DNA from: Candidatus Rubrivivax defluviihabitans
GTDB lineage: Bacteria > Pseudomonadota > Gammaproteobacteria > Burkholderiales > Burkholderiaceae_C
NCBI GenBank assembly: GCA_016709385.1
Contig: JADJMW010000001.1
Span: forward strand, 496,001 to 560,000
Length of the DNA stretch: 64,000 nt
Direction of reading: 5' to 3'
The first letter of the stretch is position 1. Each line of letters begins with the position of its first letter. The notes below the pieces were generated by a model. The model had not been told where the DNA came from. It saw only the letters and a list, made by a program, of their open reading frames with translations, and did not search any database. Of the stretch, positions 9,553 to 18,689 are shown piece by piece. Position numbers and translations under genes: made by a program.

Positions 9553-10602
9553 ATGAAGATCCTCCTGCGCCGCCTAGGCGCCCTCTCGATGCTCGCTGTG
9601 GCCAGCCTCGGCACGCCGCTGGCCCAGGCCCAGGACAAGGTGCTCAACCTGTACTCGGCGCGTCACTACCAGACCGACGAAGCGCTTTACGCCAACTTCA
9701 CCCAGGCCACCGGCGTGCGCATCAACCGCATCGAGGCCGACGATGCCGGCATCCTGGCGCGGCTGAAGGCCGAGGGCAGCGGCAGCCCGGCCGACGTGAT
9801 CCTGCTCGTCGACGCCGCGCGGCTGTGGCGGGGTGAACAGGACGGCCTGTTCCAGCCCGTCAAGTCGGCCGTGCTCGAGCAACGCATTCCGGCGCAGTTC
9901 CGCGGCGGCGTCACGCCGCAGGGCGCGCAGTGGTTCGGTATGTCGACCCGGGCGCGTGTCATCGTCTACGACAAGGCGCGCTTCAAGCCCGAGCAGCTGG
10001 ACAGCTACGAGAAGCTGTCCACGCCGGCCGTGAAGGGCGCCTTCTGCGTGCGCAGCGGCTCGCACCCGTATAACCTGAGCTTGTTCGGTTCCATGCTCGA
10101 ACACCTGGGGCCGCAGGCCACCGAGGCCTGGCTGCAGGGCCTGGTGGCCAACATGGCGCGCCCGCCCAAGGGCGGCGACACCGACCAGATCCGCGGCGTG
10201 GCTTCGGGTGAATGCGGAGTGGCGTTGAGCAACAGCTACTACGTGGCGCGGCTGATGCGCTCCGGCAAGCCGGAAGACAAGGCTGCGATGGAGCGCGTCG
10301 GCGTCGTCTTCCCCAACCAGGCCAGCTGGGGCACGCACGTCAATATCGCCGGTGCCGCGGTGGCGCGCCACGCGAAGAATCGCGAGGCGGCCGTGCAGTT
10401 CCTGGAATACCTGTCCAGCGATACCGCGCAGCGCTATTTCGCCGACGGCAACAACGAGTACCCGGTGGTGGCCTCCGCCGCCACCGAGAACCCGGCGCTG
10501 GTGAGCCTGGGCCGCTTCAAGGCCGAGACGGTGCCGATCGGCAAGGTGGGGGCGAATACCGCCGCGGTGCAGCAGATGCTGGACCGCGTAGGGTTCAAGT
10601 GA
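9553..10602 (+). CDS. Fe(3+) ABC transporter periplasmic substrate-binding protein (FbpA/FutA type)
   Basis: A 349-residue extracellular solute-binding protein with a signal peptide (MKILLRRLGALSMLAV... ending near AQAQ). The mature part starts DKVLNLYSARHY, typical of the FbpA/FutA family. The tyrosine pair of the iron site is seen in SNSYYVARL near residue 230. The preferred start is ATG 9553 because the 33 codons upstream in frame lack a signal sequence and overlap the possible Fur box. No permease or ATPase genes follow, so the partner transporter must be encoded elsewhere. Convergent with trpB2. Confidence 0.9.
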   Translation: MKILLRRLGALSMLAVASLGTPLAQAQDKVLNLYSARHYQTDEALYANFTQATGVRINRIEADDAGILARLKAEGSGSPADVILLVDAARLWRGEQDGLFQPVKSAVLEQRIPAQFRGGVTPQGAQWFGMSTRARVIVYDKARFKPEQLDSYEKLSTPAVKGAFCVRSGSHPYNLSLFGSMLEHLGPQATEAWLQGLVANMARPPKGGDTDQIRGVASGECGVALSNSYYVARLMRSGKPEDKAAMERVGVVFPNQASWGTHVNIAGAAVARHAKNREAAVQFLEYLSSDTAQRYFADGNNEYPVVASAATENPALVSLGRFKAETVPIGKVGANTAAVQQMLDRVGFK

Positions 10603-10610
10603 CGCTTCAT

Positions 10611-10633
10611 GGCCCCGGCGGTGCGCCGGGGCC
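10611..10633. terminator. Bidirectional terminator-like hairpin
   Basis: A perfect 9-bp stem (GGCCCCGGC / GCCGGGGCC) with a 5-base loop lies between two convergent genes. There is no T-tract, so strong intrinsic termination is not certain. Confidence 0.5.
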
Positions 10634-10644
10634 TGCGGGATGCG

Positions 10645-12015
10645 TCAGGCGGGCACCGAAGGCAGGCCCGACAGTGCCATCGCCAGCTCGGCCTCGTCGT
10701 AGGGCTGGTCGACCAGCTTGCCGGCGTGGTAGTTGCTGTAGGCGCTCATGTCGAAGTGGCCGTGGCCGCACAGGTTGAACAGGATCACCTCGCTTCTGCC
10801 CTCGGCCTTGCAGCGCAGCGCCTCGACGATGGCGCCCTTCACGGCATGGTTGGCCTCGGGCGCGGGCACGATGCCCTCGGCGCGCGCAAACAGCACGCCG
10901 GCCTCGAAGCAGTCGTTCTGGTGGTAGGCCGTGGCCTCGATGAGCTTCATTTCCGCCAGGTGCGACACCAGCGGCGCCATGCCGTGGTAGCGCAGCCCGC
11001 CGGCGTGGAAGCCCGGCGGCGTGAAGGTGCTGCCCAGCGTGTGCATCTTGGTCAGCGGCGTCAGGTGTGCGGTGTCGCCGAAGTCGTAGGCGAACTTGCC
11101 GCGCGTGAGCGATGGGCAGGCCGCCGGCTCCACGGCCACGATGCGCCGCTGCTTGCTCTTGCCGCCGCCGCGCAGTTGCTGGCCGATGAAGGGGAAGGCG
11201 ATGCCGGCGAAATTGCTGCCGCCGCCGGTGCAGCCGACGATGACGTCGGGGTCGTCGCCGGCCATTTCCAGTTGCAGCATGGCTTCCTGGCCGATGATGG
11301 TCTGGTGCATCAGCACGTGGTTGAGCACCGAGCCCAGCGCATATTTGGTGTCGTCGTGGGTGGCCGCCACCTCCACCGCCTCGCTGATGGCGATGCCCAG
11401 CGAGCCGGGGTGGTCGGGGTGCTCGGCCAGGATGGCGCGGCCGCAATTCGTCAGGTTCGACGGGCTGGCGTGGCAGGTGGCGCCATAGGTTTCCATCAGT
11501 GCGCGCCGGTACGGCTTCTGGTCGTAGGACACGCGCACCTGGAAGACGGTGACGGCGATGTCGAACAGCGCCCCGGCAAAGGCCAGCGAAGAACCCCATT
11601 GCCCGGCGCCGGTTTCGGTGGCGATCTTCTTCACCCCCGCCTGGGCGTTGTACCAGGCCTGCGGCACGGCGGTATTGGGCTTGTGGCTGCCGGCCGGCGA
11701 GACGCCTTCGTACTTGTAGTAGATCTTGGCCGGCGTGCCCAGGGCCTTTTCAAGCCGGTGCGCGCGCACCAGCGGGCTCGGCCGCCAGAGGCGAAAGACC
11801 TCGCGCACCGGCTCGGGAATCTGGATCTCGCGCTCGGTGCTCACCTCCTGCAGGATGAGTTCCATCGGGAACAGCGGTGCCAGGTCGTCGGGGCCCACCG
11901 GCTGCATCGTGCCCGGGTGCAGCGGCGGCGCCGGCGGCGTGGGCAGGTCGGCCATGATGTTGTACCAATGGCGGGGCATGCGGCTCTCGTCGAGCAGGAA
12001 TTTGGTTTGCGACAT
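10645..12015 (-). CDS. TrpB-like pyridoxal-phosphate enzyme (TrpB2 type tryptophan synthase beta)
   Basis: A 456-residue protein of the TrpB2 branch. It has the longer N-terminal part (QTKFLLDESRMPRHWYNIMADLP), the PLP lysine in PAGSHKPNTA near residue 115, and the phosphate-binding GCTGGGSNF loop near 240. It condenses indole, perhaps also free L-serine, to tryptophan, and often works without a TrpA partner. No trp genes adjoin it, which is common for TrpB2. Downstream on the same strand is serB, whose product makes serine, a possible functional hint. Confidence 0.93.
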   Translation of the reverse strand: MSQTKFLLDESRMPRHWYNIMADLPTPPAPPLHPGTMQPVGPDDLAPLFPMELILQEVSTEREIQIPEPVREVFRLWRPSPLVRAHRLEKALGTPAKIYYKYEGVSPAGSHKPNTAVPQAWYNAQAGVKKIATETGAGQWGSSLAFAGALFDIAVTVFQVRVSYDQKPYRRALMETYGATCHASPSNLTNCGRAILAEHPDHPGSLGIAISEAVEVAATHDDTKYALGSVLNHVLMHQTIIGQEAMLQLEMAGDDPDVIVGCTGGGSNFAGIAFPFIGQQLRGGGKSKQRRIVAVEPAACPSLTRGKFAYDFGDTAHLTPLTKMHTLGSTFTPPGFHAGGLRYHGMAPLVSHLAEMKLIEATAYHQNDCFEAGVLFARAEGIVPAPEANHAVKGAIVEALRCKAEGRSEVILFNLCGHGHFDMSAYSNYHAGKLVDQPYDEAELAMALSGLPSVPA

Positions 12016-12083
12016 GGCGCTTTCTGCGGTGGAGTGTGGGAAGGGCAGTCATCGTAGGGGCAGCGCCCCCGTCCGGGTAAGGC

Positions 12084-12132
12084 TGGTTTGCCCCAGGGCG
12101 GGCCCGCCGCCACTGGGCCCCCTGGGGGCCGA
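12084..12132. repeat. GC-rich palindromic intergenic element
   Basis: The serB-trpB2 gap contains a C-run/G-run imperfect palindrome (GCCCCAGGGCGGGC ... GGGCCCCCTGGGGGCC). It is similar in style to the elements inside hrpA and mfd and upstream of the oxidoreductase FAD-subunit gene. Confidence 0.55.
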
Positions 12133-12157
12133 TGCGCAGGTGCGCGCTGTCCAGGCC

Positions 12158-12871
12158 TCAGGGCCGCAGCAATTCCAGCGCGCGGTCCATGCCGCCGCTG
12201 GTGATCGACAGCATGGCCTGCTCCAGCACCGCAGGCTTGGGGCGGTAGGCGATCGAAAGACCCGCCGCTTTCATCATGGGCAGGTCGTTGGCGCCGTCGC
12301 CCACGGCGATGGCCTGTTCGGTGGAAATGCCCATCAGTTCGCACACCTCCAGCAGCACACGCCGCTTCTCGGCGCCGTCGACGATATCGCCCCAGGGGCG
12401 GTCGAACAGCGTGCCAGTGAGGCGACCGTGCGCCACGCCCAGGGTATTGGCGCGCGCGAAGTCCAGTTGCAGGCGTCGGCGGATGCGCTCGCTGAAGTAG
12501 GTGAAGCCGCCCGACACCAGCAGCGTCTTCAGCCCCGCGGCGCGACAGGCGGCGACGAAGGTCTCCACCCCCGGGTTGATCTGCAGCCGCTCTTCGTAGA
12601 CCTTCTGCAGCGCCGCCTCGGGCACGCCGGCCAGCAGCGCCACGCGGCGGCGCAGGCTGTCCTTGTAGTCGGCGATCTCGCCACGCATGGCAGCCTCGGT
12701 GATCTCGGCCACCTCGACCTTCCGGCCCACCACGTCGGCGATCTCGTCCACGCACTCGATATTGATGAGCGTGGAGTCCATGTCGAAGGCGATCAGCTTG
12801 AAGTGCGCCAGTTGCAGCGGCGGCGTGAAGCCGCGCACAAATAGGCCAGGCTGAACTTGCTGTGCGGTCAT
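12158..12871 (-). CDS. serB: Phosphoserine phosphatase
   Basis: A 237-residue HAD-superfamily phosphatase. Motif I is DMDSTLI near residue 30 with the nucleophilic Asp, motif II is LLVSGGFTYF, and motif III is AVGDGANDLPMM. It hydrolyses O-phosphoserine to serine, the last step of serine synthesis. No N-terminal ACT domain is present, so it is the short form. The start codon overlaps the mfd stop codon by 4 bases, so the two genes are translationally coupled. Confidence 0.96.
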   Translation of the reverse strand: MTAQQVQPGLFVRGFTPPLQLAHFKLIAFDMDSTLINIECVDEIADVVGRKVEVAEITEAAMRGEIADYKDSLRRRVALLAGVPEAALQKVYEERLQINPGVETFVAACRAAGLKTLLVSGGFTYFSERIRRRLQLDFARANTLGVAHGRLTGTLFDRPWGDIVDGAEKRRVLLEVCELMGISTEQAIAVGDGANDLPMMKAAGLSIAYRPKPAVLEQAMLSITSGGMDRALELLRP

Positions 12872-15800
12872 GTCTCGACTTTCATCGGCTGCCCCAGGCT
12901 GCGCAACAGGTCGCGCAGGTAGTGCGCCCGGTCGGCCGGCGCGGCGATCTCGCGTTCGATGCGCAGCTTGTCGTTGCCCGCCAGCTTGACGGCGCGGTTC
13001 TTCTGCACCAGCTCAATGATGCGCTGCGGGTCGATCGGCGCCTTCGGGCGAAAGCTCAGGTTCATCAGCTTGGGCCCGGCGTCGATCTTGGCCACGCCGT
13101 AGGGCTTGGCCAGCACGCGCAGCCGGTGCGTGTCGAACAGCGTCTGGCCCTGCGCCGGCAGCTTGCCGAAGCGGTCGGTGACCTCCTCCAGCAGCGCGTC
13201 GATGGCCTCCGCCTTGTCCACCGTGGCCAGCCGCTTGTACAGCGACAGCCGGGCGTGCACGTCGCCGCAATAGGCGTCGGGCAGCAGCGCCGGGGCGTGC
13301 AGGTTGATTTCGGTGGTGGCTGCCAGCGGGCTCAGCAGGTCCGGCTCGTGCCCGGCCTTCAAGCTGCGCACGGCCTCGGCCAGCATGTCGTTGTAGAGCT
13401 GGAAGCCCACCTCCATCATGTTGCCGCTCTGGCTCTCGCCCAGCACCTCGCCGGCGCCGCGGATCTCCAGGTCGTGCATGGCGAGATAGAAGCCGCTGCC
13501 CAGGTCCTCCATCTGCTGGATCGCTTCCAGCCGTTGTGCCGCGGCCTTGGTCAGGCCTTGCACGTCGGGCACCAGCAGGTAGGCGTAGGCCTGGTGATGG
13601 CTGCGGCCGACGCGGCCACGCAATTGGTGCAGTTGCGCCAGGCCGAATTTGTCGGCGCGGCTCATCACGATGGTATTGGCGGTGGGCACGTCGATGCCGG
13701 TCTCGATGATGGTGGAGCACAGCAGCAGGTTGTGGCGCTGGGCCACGAAGTCGCGCATCACGTGCTCCAGCTCGCGCTCGGGCATCTGGCCGTGGGCCAC
13801 GGCGATGCGTGCCTCGGGCAGCAGTTCTTCCAGCTTCTGGCGCCGGTTCTGGATCGTCTCGACCTCGTTGTGCAGGAAATAGACCTGGCCGCCGCGTTTC
13901 AACTCGCGCAGCACCGCCTCGCGGATGACGCCGTTGCCCTCGTTGCGCACGAAGGTCTTGATCGACAGCCGGCGCTGCGGTGCGGTGGCGATCACGGAGA
14001 GGTCGCGCAGACCCTCCAGCGCCATGCCCAGCGTGCGCGGGATCGGCGTCGCGGTCAGCGTGAGCACGTCCACTTCGGCACGCAGCGCCTTCATCGCCTC
14101 CTTGTGGCGCACGCCGAAGCGGTGTTCCTCGTCGATGACGAGCAGGCCCAGGCGCGCGAATTTCACGTCGCTGGACAGCAGCTTGTGCGTGCCCACGACG
14201 ATATCCACCGTGCCGTCGGCGATGCCTTCGAGAGCTGCCTTCACCTCCTTGGCGGTACGAAAGCGCGACAGCTCGGCCACCTTCACCGGCCACTTGCCGA
14301 AGCGGTCGACCAGAGTCTGGTAGTGCTGCTCGGCCAGCAGCGTGGTCGGCGCCAGGATCGCCACCTGCTTGCCGCCGTGCACGGCCACGAACGCCGCGCG
14401 CAGCGCGACCTCGGTCTTGCCGAAGCCGACATCGCCGCACACCAGCCGGTCCATCGGCCGCGGGCTGATCATGTCCTGGATCACGGCGTGGATGGCGGCG
14501 CGCTGGTCGGCGGTTTCCTCGAAACCGAAGCTGGTGGCGAAGGCCTCGTAGTCGTGGGCGCTGAAGCGGTGCGCGAAGCCTTCGCGCGCGGCACGGCGGG
14601 CATACAGGTTCAGCAGCTCGGCGGCGGTGTCGCGCACCTGTTCGGCGGCCTTGCGGCGCGCTTTCTCCCACTGACCGCTGCCCAGCCGGTGCAGTGGCGC
14701 CTCTTCGGCGCTGACGCCGGTGTAGCGGCCGATCAGGTGCAGCTGCGCCACCGGAACGTAGAGCGTGGCCTTGTCGGCATATTCCAGGTGCAGGAATTCG
14801 CTCGCCCCTTCGCCGAGGTCGATATTGACCAGCCCCTGGTAGCGTCCGATGCCGTGGTTCAGGTGCACCACCGGGTCGCCGACCTTCAGCTCCGAAAGAT
14901 CCTTGATCAGCGCCTCGACGCTGCTGACCTGCTCCTGCTTGCGGCGGCGTCGCGCCTGCGGCGTGGTGGCGAAGAGCTCGGTCTCGGTGACGAACTGCAC
15001 CGATATCGCATGCCCCCCGCCGGCTGCGCCGGGCGCCCCCCCCAGGGGGGGTGCGGCCTCGGGCTCGAGCCAGTGGAAGCCCTCGGCCAGCGGCGCCGAG
15101 GCGATGGCCACCTTCTCGTCGCCGGCCAGGAACTCCTCCAGACTGGCGACGCTGGGCACGTCGATCTTGTGGTCGCGCAGCAGTTCCAGCAGGCTCTCGC
15201 GGCGGCCCTCGCTTTCGGCCAGCAAGAGCACACGGTGCGGGGTCTGGCGGATGTGCCGCTCGAGCCCGCCCAGCGGCTCGGTGGCGCCGCGGTCTATGCT
15301 CAGGTCCGGCAGCGGGCGCGCCCAGTCCAGCGGCTCGCTGCCGCGCAACGACAGCACGGCGTGCGGTTGGGTGCGGGTGAAGAACTCCTCGGCCGGCATG
15401 AAAATCTCGGCCGGCGGCAGGATCGGCCGTTCGGGGTCGTGCTGCAGGAAGCGGTGGCGCTCGCGTGTATCGGTCCAGAAATGCTCGAAGGCCGCGTCCA
15501 CCGCGCCGTGCAGCACCAGCGCCGCAGCGCCGCCCAGGTAGTCGAAGAGCGTGCCCGTCTGCTCGAAGAAGAGCGGCAGGTAGTACTCGATGCCACCGCC
15601 GGCGATGCCGGCGCCCATGTCCTTGTACAGCCGCGCCTTGGTCGGGTCGCCTTCCAGCTTTTCGCGCCAGCGGGCGCGGAAGGCGGTACGCGCGGCCTCG
15701 TCGAGAGGGAATTCGCGGCCCGGCAGCAACCGCACCTCCGGCACCGGGTACAGGCTGCGCTGGCTGTCGGGGTCGAAGGTGCGGATCGAGTCGACCTCGT

Positions 15801-16356
15801 CGCCGAACAGGTCCACGCGGTAGGGCACCGGGCTGCCCATCGGGAACAGGTCGATGAGGCCGCCGCGCACGGCATATTCGCCGGGCGAGACGACCTGGCT
15901 GACATGCTGGTAGCCGGCCAGCGTGAGCTGCGCCTTCAAGCCGGCTTCGTCCAGCCGCGACTTCTGCTTGAAATGAAACGTGGTGCCGGCCATGAACGAC
16001 GGTGGCGCCAGCCGGGTAAGCGCGGTGGTGGCCGGCAGCAGCACCACGTCGACCTCGCCGGATCGCACCCGCCACAGCGTGGCCAGGCGTTCGGAGATCA
16101 GGTCCTGGTGCGGGCTGAAGGTGTCGTAGGGCAGCGTCTCCCAGTCCGGGAACACCGCCACGCGCAGTCCGGGCTCGAAGAAGGGCAGTTCGTCGGCCAA
16201 CCGCGTGGTGTCGGAAGGCTCGGCGGTGAAGATCGCCAGCAGCCGCTTCGCGCCGGCATGTTCACGCGCCAGCCGCGCCAGCAGCAGGGCGTCGGCCGAG
16301 CCGACGGGCCGGGGCAGCGTGAATCGCTTGCCGGGCGCGATGGTGGGAAGTTGCAT
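12868..16356 (-). CDS. mfd: Transcription-repair coupling factor
   Basis: A 1162-residue Mfd. It has UvrB-like N-terminal domains, an RNA-polymerase-interacting domain (VGDPVVHLNHGIGRYQG), then RecG-like motor motifs: GDVGFGKTEV Walker A, VIDEEHRFG DEEH-type box, and QLRGRVGRS. It removes RNA polymerase stalled at lesions and recruits UvrA. A GC palindrome translated in frame (about residues 434-448, Pro/Gly/Ala-rich) sits just before the polymerase-interacting domain, in a linker where length change is likely tolerated. Translation is coupled to serB downstream. Confidence 0.97.
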   Translation of the reverse strand: MQLPTIAPGKRFTLPRPVGSADALLLARLAREHAGAKRLLAIFTAEPSDTTRLADELPFFEPGLRVAVFPDWETLPYDTFSPHQDLISERLATLWRVRSGEVDVVLLPATTALTRLAPPSFMAGTTFHFKQKSRLDEAGLKAQLTLAGYQHVSQVVSPGEYAVRGGLIDLFPMGSPVPYRVDLFGDEVDSIRTFDPDSQRSLYPVPEVRLLPGREFPLDEAARTAFRARWREKLEGDPTKARLYKDMGAGIAGGGIEYYLPLFFEQTGTLFDYLGGAAALVLHGAVDAAFEHFWTDTRERHRFLQHDPERPILPPAEIFMPAEEFFTRTQPHAVLSLRGSEPLDWARPLPDLSIDRGATEPLGGLERHIRQTPHRVLLLAESEGRRESLLELLRDHKIDVPSVASLEEFLAGDEKVAIASAPLAEGFHWLEPEAAPPLGGAPGAAGGGHAISVQFVTETELFATTPQARRRRKQEQVSSVEALIKDLSELKVGDPVVHLNHGIGRYQGLVNIDLGEGASEFLHLEYADKATLYVPVAQLHLIGRYTGVSAEEAPLHRLGSGQWEKARRKAAEQVRDTAAELLNLYARRAAREGFAHRFSAHDYEAFATSFGFEETADQRAAIHAVIQDMISPRPMDRLVCGDVGFGKTEVALRAAFVAVHGGKQVAILAPTTLLAEQHYQTLVDRFGKWPVKVAELSRFRTAKEVKAALEGIADGTVDIVVGTHKLLSSDVKFARLGLLVIDEEHRFGVRHKEAMKALRAEVDVLTLTATPIPRTLGMALEGLRDLSVIATAPQRRLSIKTFVRNEGNGVIREAVLRELKRGGQVYFLHNEVETIQNRRQKLEELLPEARIAVAHGQMPERELEHVMRDFVAQRHNLLLCSTIIETGIDVPTANTIVMSRADKFGLAQLHQLRGRVGRSHHQAYAYLLVPDVQGLTKAAAQRLEAIQQMEDLGSGFYLAMHDLEIRGAGEVLGESQSGNMMEVGFQLYNDMLAEAVRSLKAGHEPDLLSPLAATTEINLHAPALLPDAYCGDVHARLSLYKRLATVDKAEAIDALLEEVTDRFGKLPAQGQTLFDTHRLRVLAKPYGVAKIDAGPKLMNLSFRPKAPIDPQRIIELVQKNRAVKLAGNDKLRIEREIAAPADRAHYLRDLLRSLGQPMKVET
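15012..15057. repeat. GC-rich palindromic element inside mfd
   Basis: A run of C then a run of G (CGCCCCCCCCAGGGGGGG core) read in frame on the minus strand as APPLGGAPGAAGGG. It is the same family as the element in hrpA, so it looks like a mobile or replicated short repeat tolerated in linkers. Confidence 0.6.
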
Positions 16357-16431
16357 TGGAAGCCGGAATGGAAAACCGCCCCGGCGCGGGTACGGCGGGG
16401 CGTGATGGCTGCGATTCTAGAATCCGGCGCC

Positions 16432-17127
16432 ATGGTGGACCTGCCGCGCTGTTATGCCCTGGTGCCTTGCGCCGGCATCGGGTCCCGCGCGGGCACCGGC
16501 GCGCCCAAGCAATATGCGCTGCTGGCCGGGCGTGCGGTGGTGGCGCACACGCTGGCGACGTTGGACGCCGTGCAGCGGCTGTCCGCCACCCTGGTGGTGC
16601 TGGCGCCCGACGATGCGCTCTTCGAGGCCTTCGTGCCCGGTTTTGCGGGCCCGCGCGCCTGGGTGGCGCACTGCGGCGGCGCCACACGGGCGGCCTCGGT
16701 GGGCAATGGGTTGGCCGTGCTGCGCGAGCACGGCGCGCGCGAAGGCGACTGGGTGCTGGTGCACGATGCCGCCCGCTGCCTGCTGCGGCCATCCTGGGTC
16801 GACCGGCTGATCGACGCCTGCCGGTGCGACGAGGTCGGCGGCCTGCTCGCACTGCCGGTGGCCGATACGCTGAAGGCGGCGCAGGGCGAGCGCGTGATGG
16901 CCACGCTGGACCGTGGCGGCAAGTGGCTGGCGCAGACGCCGCAGATGTTCCGCCTGGGTCTGCTGCAGCGCGCGCTGGCGCAGGCCGGTGCGGCCGTGAC
17001 CGACGAGTCCAGCGCCGTGGAAGCGCTGGGTCTGGCGCCAAGACTGGTGCCGGGCGAGATGGAGAACCTCAAACTCACCTGGCCCGCCGACTTCGCGCTG
17101 GCGGCCCGGCTGCTGGAGACACGATGA
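16432..17127 (+). CDS. ispD: 2-C-methyl-D-erythritol 4-phosphate cytidylyltransferase
   Basis: A 231-residue enzyme of the non-mevalonate isoprenoid pathway. It couples MEP with CTP. The CTP-binding N-terminus reads ALVPCAGIGSRAG with the PKQY motif, and VLVHDAARC is in the middle. Start ATG 16432 is chosen; an in-frame ATG nine codons upstream (16405) is possible. The stop overlaps the ispF start by 4 bases. Divergent from mfd. Confidence 0.95.
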   Translation: MVDLPRCYALVPCAGIGSRAGTGAPKQYALLAGRAVVAHTLATLDAVQRLSATLVVLAPDDALFEAFVPGFAGPRAWVAHCGGATRAASVGNGLAVLREHGAREGDWVLVHDAARCLLRPSWVDRLIDACRCDEVGGLLALPVADTLKAAQGERVMATLDRGGKWLAQTPQMFRLGLLQRALAQAGAAVTDESSAVEALGLAPRLVPGEMENLKLTWPADFALAARLLETR

Positions 17128-17621
17128 CTTTGCCCGTGGTGCCTTCCATGCGCATTGGCGAAGGCTGGGACACGCATCAACTCGTGCTCGGTCGGCCGCT
17201 GGTGCTGGGCGGCGTGGCCGTGCCGCACAGCCACGGCCTGCTCGGACATTCCGACGCCGACGCGCTCTTGCATGCCATCACCGACGCGCTGCTGGGCGCC
17301 GCCGGCCTGGGCGATATCGGGCGCCACTTTCCGGACACCGATCCAGCCTACAAAGGCGCCGACTCAGTGGTCCTGCTGCAGTCTGCAGCCGAGCTGGTGC
17401 GCAGCGCCGGCTGGGCCGTCGTCAATGTCGACAGCACGATCATCGCCCAGGCGCCGAAGCTCGCGCCTCATGTCCCGGCCATGCGCGAGCACATCGCGCA
17501 GGCCCTGGGCCTGGCGGCCGACGCCGTCAACGTGAAGGCCAAGACCGCGGAGAAGATGGGCCCGGTCGGCGAAGGCCGGGCCATCGAGGCGCGTGCCATC
17601 TGCCTGCTGCAGCGGGCCTGA
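17124..17621 (+). CDS. ispF: 2-C-methyl-D-erythritol 2,4-cyclodiphosphate synthase
   Basis: A 165-residue IspF. Metal ligands are in GEGWDTHQL and LLGHSDADALLHAITDAL, followed by the DIGRHFPDTD active-site block and the KAKTAEKMGPVGEG C-terminal signature. GWDTHQL replaces the more usual G.G.D.H pattern with the key Asp and His kept. Translationally coupled to ispD. Confidence 0.96.
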   Translation: MTLPVVPSMRIGEGWDTHQLVLGRPLVLGGVAVPHSHGLLGHSDADALLHAITDALLGAAGLGDIGRHFPDTDPAYKGADSVVLLQSAAELVRSAGWAVVNVDSTIIAQAPKLAPHVPAMREHIAQALGLAADAVNVKAKTAEKMGPVGEGRAIEARAICLLQRA

Positions 17622-17681
17622 GGCCGCTGCAGCGCGATTGCTGCCGCCGCACCGAAGTCACGGCGACGCGCACTGCGGCGG

Positions 17682-18080
17682 TCACTGCACCTGCACGCTG
17701 ATCTTGCGCGGCTGGGCGTGCTCGGCCTTGGGGATGCGCACGCGCAGCACGCCCTGGCTGAGTTCGGCGCTCACCTTCTCGGGGTCGAGCTCCTTGCTCA
17801 GCGTGAAGGCGCGGCGGTAGCGTGCGCGGCTCACCTCGGCGTGGCTGGGCGTCATGCCCTGCGGCACCGGCAGCGCGAGTTCGGCTTCGATATTGAGCTG
17901 GTCGCCCTCCACGCGCAGGTCGAGCTTGTCCTTGGGCACGCCCGGCAGGTCGGCATACAGCGTGATGCCGGTGGGGTCTTCGACCACGTCCACCGGCGGC
18001 AGCAGTGCGGCTTCCTGGCGCGCCTGAGTGGCTTCATCACGCACGGCAGTGGACGAAGTGTTGGGTGTCACGGCATTCAT
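17682..18080 (-). CDS. Small heat-shock protein, Hsp20/alpha-crystallin family (second gene)
   Basis: A 132-residue small heat-shock protein with an alpha-crystallin domain covering most of the C-terminal 90 residues (ITLYADLPGVPKDKLDLRVEGDQLNIEAE starts it; GVLRVRIPK is the typical ending). It holds unfolding proteins for refolding chaperones. The start at 18080 is preferred because AAGGAGG lies six bases upstream; the two upstream in-frame ATGs overlap or precede that site. It follows the first hsp20 after 20 bases and is probably co-transcribed. Confidence 0.93.
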   Translation of the reverse strand: MNAVTPNTSSTAVRDEATQARQEAALLPPVDVVEDPTGITLYADLPGVPKDKLDLRVEGDQLNIEAELALPVPQGMTPSHAEVSRARYRRAFTLSKELDPEKVSAELSQGVLRVRIPKAEHAQPRKISVQVQ

Positions 18081-18100
18081 GGTCATCCTCCTTGGGTGGT

Positions 18101-18538
18101 TCACTGCACTTCGATGCGGCGCGGCTGCGCCGATTCGCGGCGCTTCACGCTGACATGCAGCACGCCGTCGCGGTAGTCGGCGCTCACGGCATTCGGGTCG
18201 ATATCGTCTGGCAGGCTGACGACGCGGCGGAAACGGCCCTCGAAACGTTCGTTCAGGTGCAGGGTGGACTTCTCGTCGCCGGCCGGCAGCGTGGCCTTGC
18301 GCTCGCCGTCGATGGTGAGCACGCCGCGGTCGAGGTTGATCTCCACCGCCGCCGGGTCGATGCCGGGGGCGAAGGCATAGATCTCCACCGACGTGGGGGT
18401 GCTGCCGACGTTGAGCGCCGGATAGCCGCCGCGGCCGAAACCGCGGATGCTGGGCGAATAGTCGAACACGCCGCTCATGTCACGCTGCAGGCGGTCGAGT
18501 TCGGCGAAGATGTCGCGCGGAAACAGGCTTCGGTACAT
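18101..18538 (-). CDS. Small heat-shock protein, Hsp20/alpha-crystallin family (first gene)
   Basis: A 145-residue Hsp20 starting MYRSLFPRDIFAELDRLQRDM. The alpha-crystallin domain runs from VEIYAFAPGID to GVLHVSVKR. A good ribosome site (AAGGAGG) precedes the ATG. It is first in a two-gene Hsp20 operon that is divergent from cbpA-cbpM-ftsH. A candidate heat-shock sigma promoter lies 60-90 bases upstream. Confidence 0.94.
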   Translation of the reverse strand: MYRSLFPRDIFAELDRLQRDMSGVFDYSPSIRGFGRGGYPALNVGSTPTSVEIYAFAPGIDPAAVEINLDRGVLTIDGERKATLPAGDEKSTLHLNERFEGRFRRVVSLPDDIDPNAVSADYRDGVLHVSVKRRESAQPRRIEVQ

Positions 18539-18599
18539 GATCTGGCCTCCTTCGGTTGAACTGGTTCATCGAGCGGGCCATCTCGACCCACGAATGGTT

Positions 18600-18628
18600 A
18601 ATTAGGGCCCGGGTTGATCGCTTTCAAG
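18600..18628 (-). promoter_or_regulatory. Candidate sigma-32 (RpoH) promoter for the hsp20 pair
   Basis: On the minus strand CTTGAAA (18628-18622) and CCCTAATT (18607-18600) stand 14 bases apart. This is close to the RpoH consensus (CTTGAA, 13-17 bases, CCCCATNT). The predicted transcript would start near 18593 and carry a leader of about 55 bases. Confidence 0.55.
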
Positions 18629-18689
18629 GTCGCGGCTTGAACTGCGCGCAAACTGACACCACCTCCGCAGGAGAAGAGGACGGCAGATC

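Noticed and set aside
12862..16431. A 5' extension of the ispD frame over mfd
   Set aside because: The extension is antisense to mfd; the IspD family start lies at 16432.
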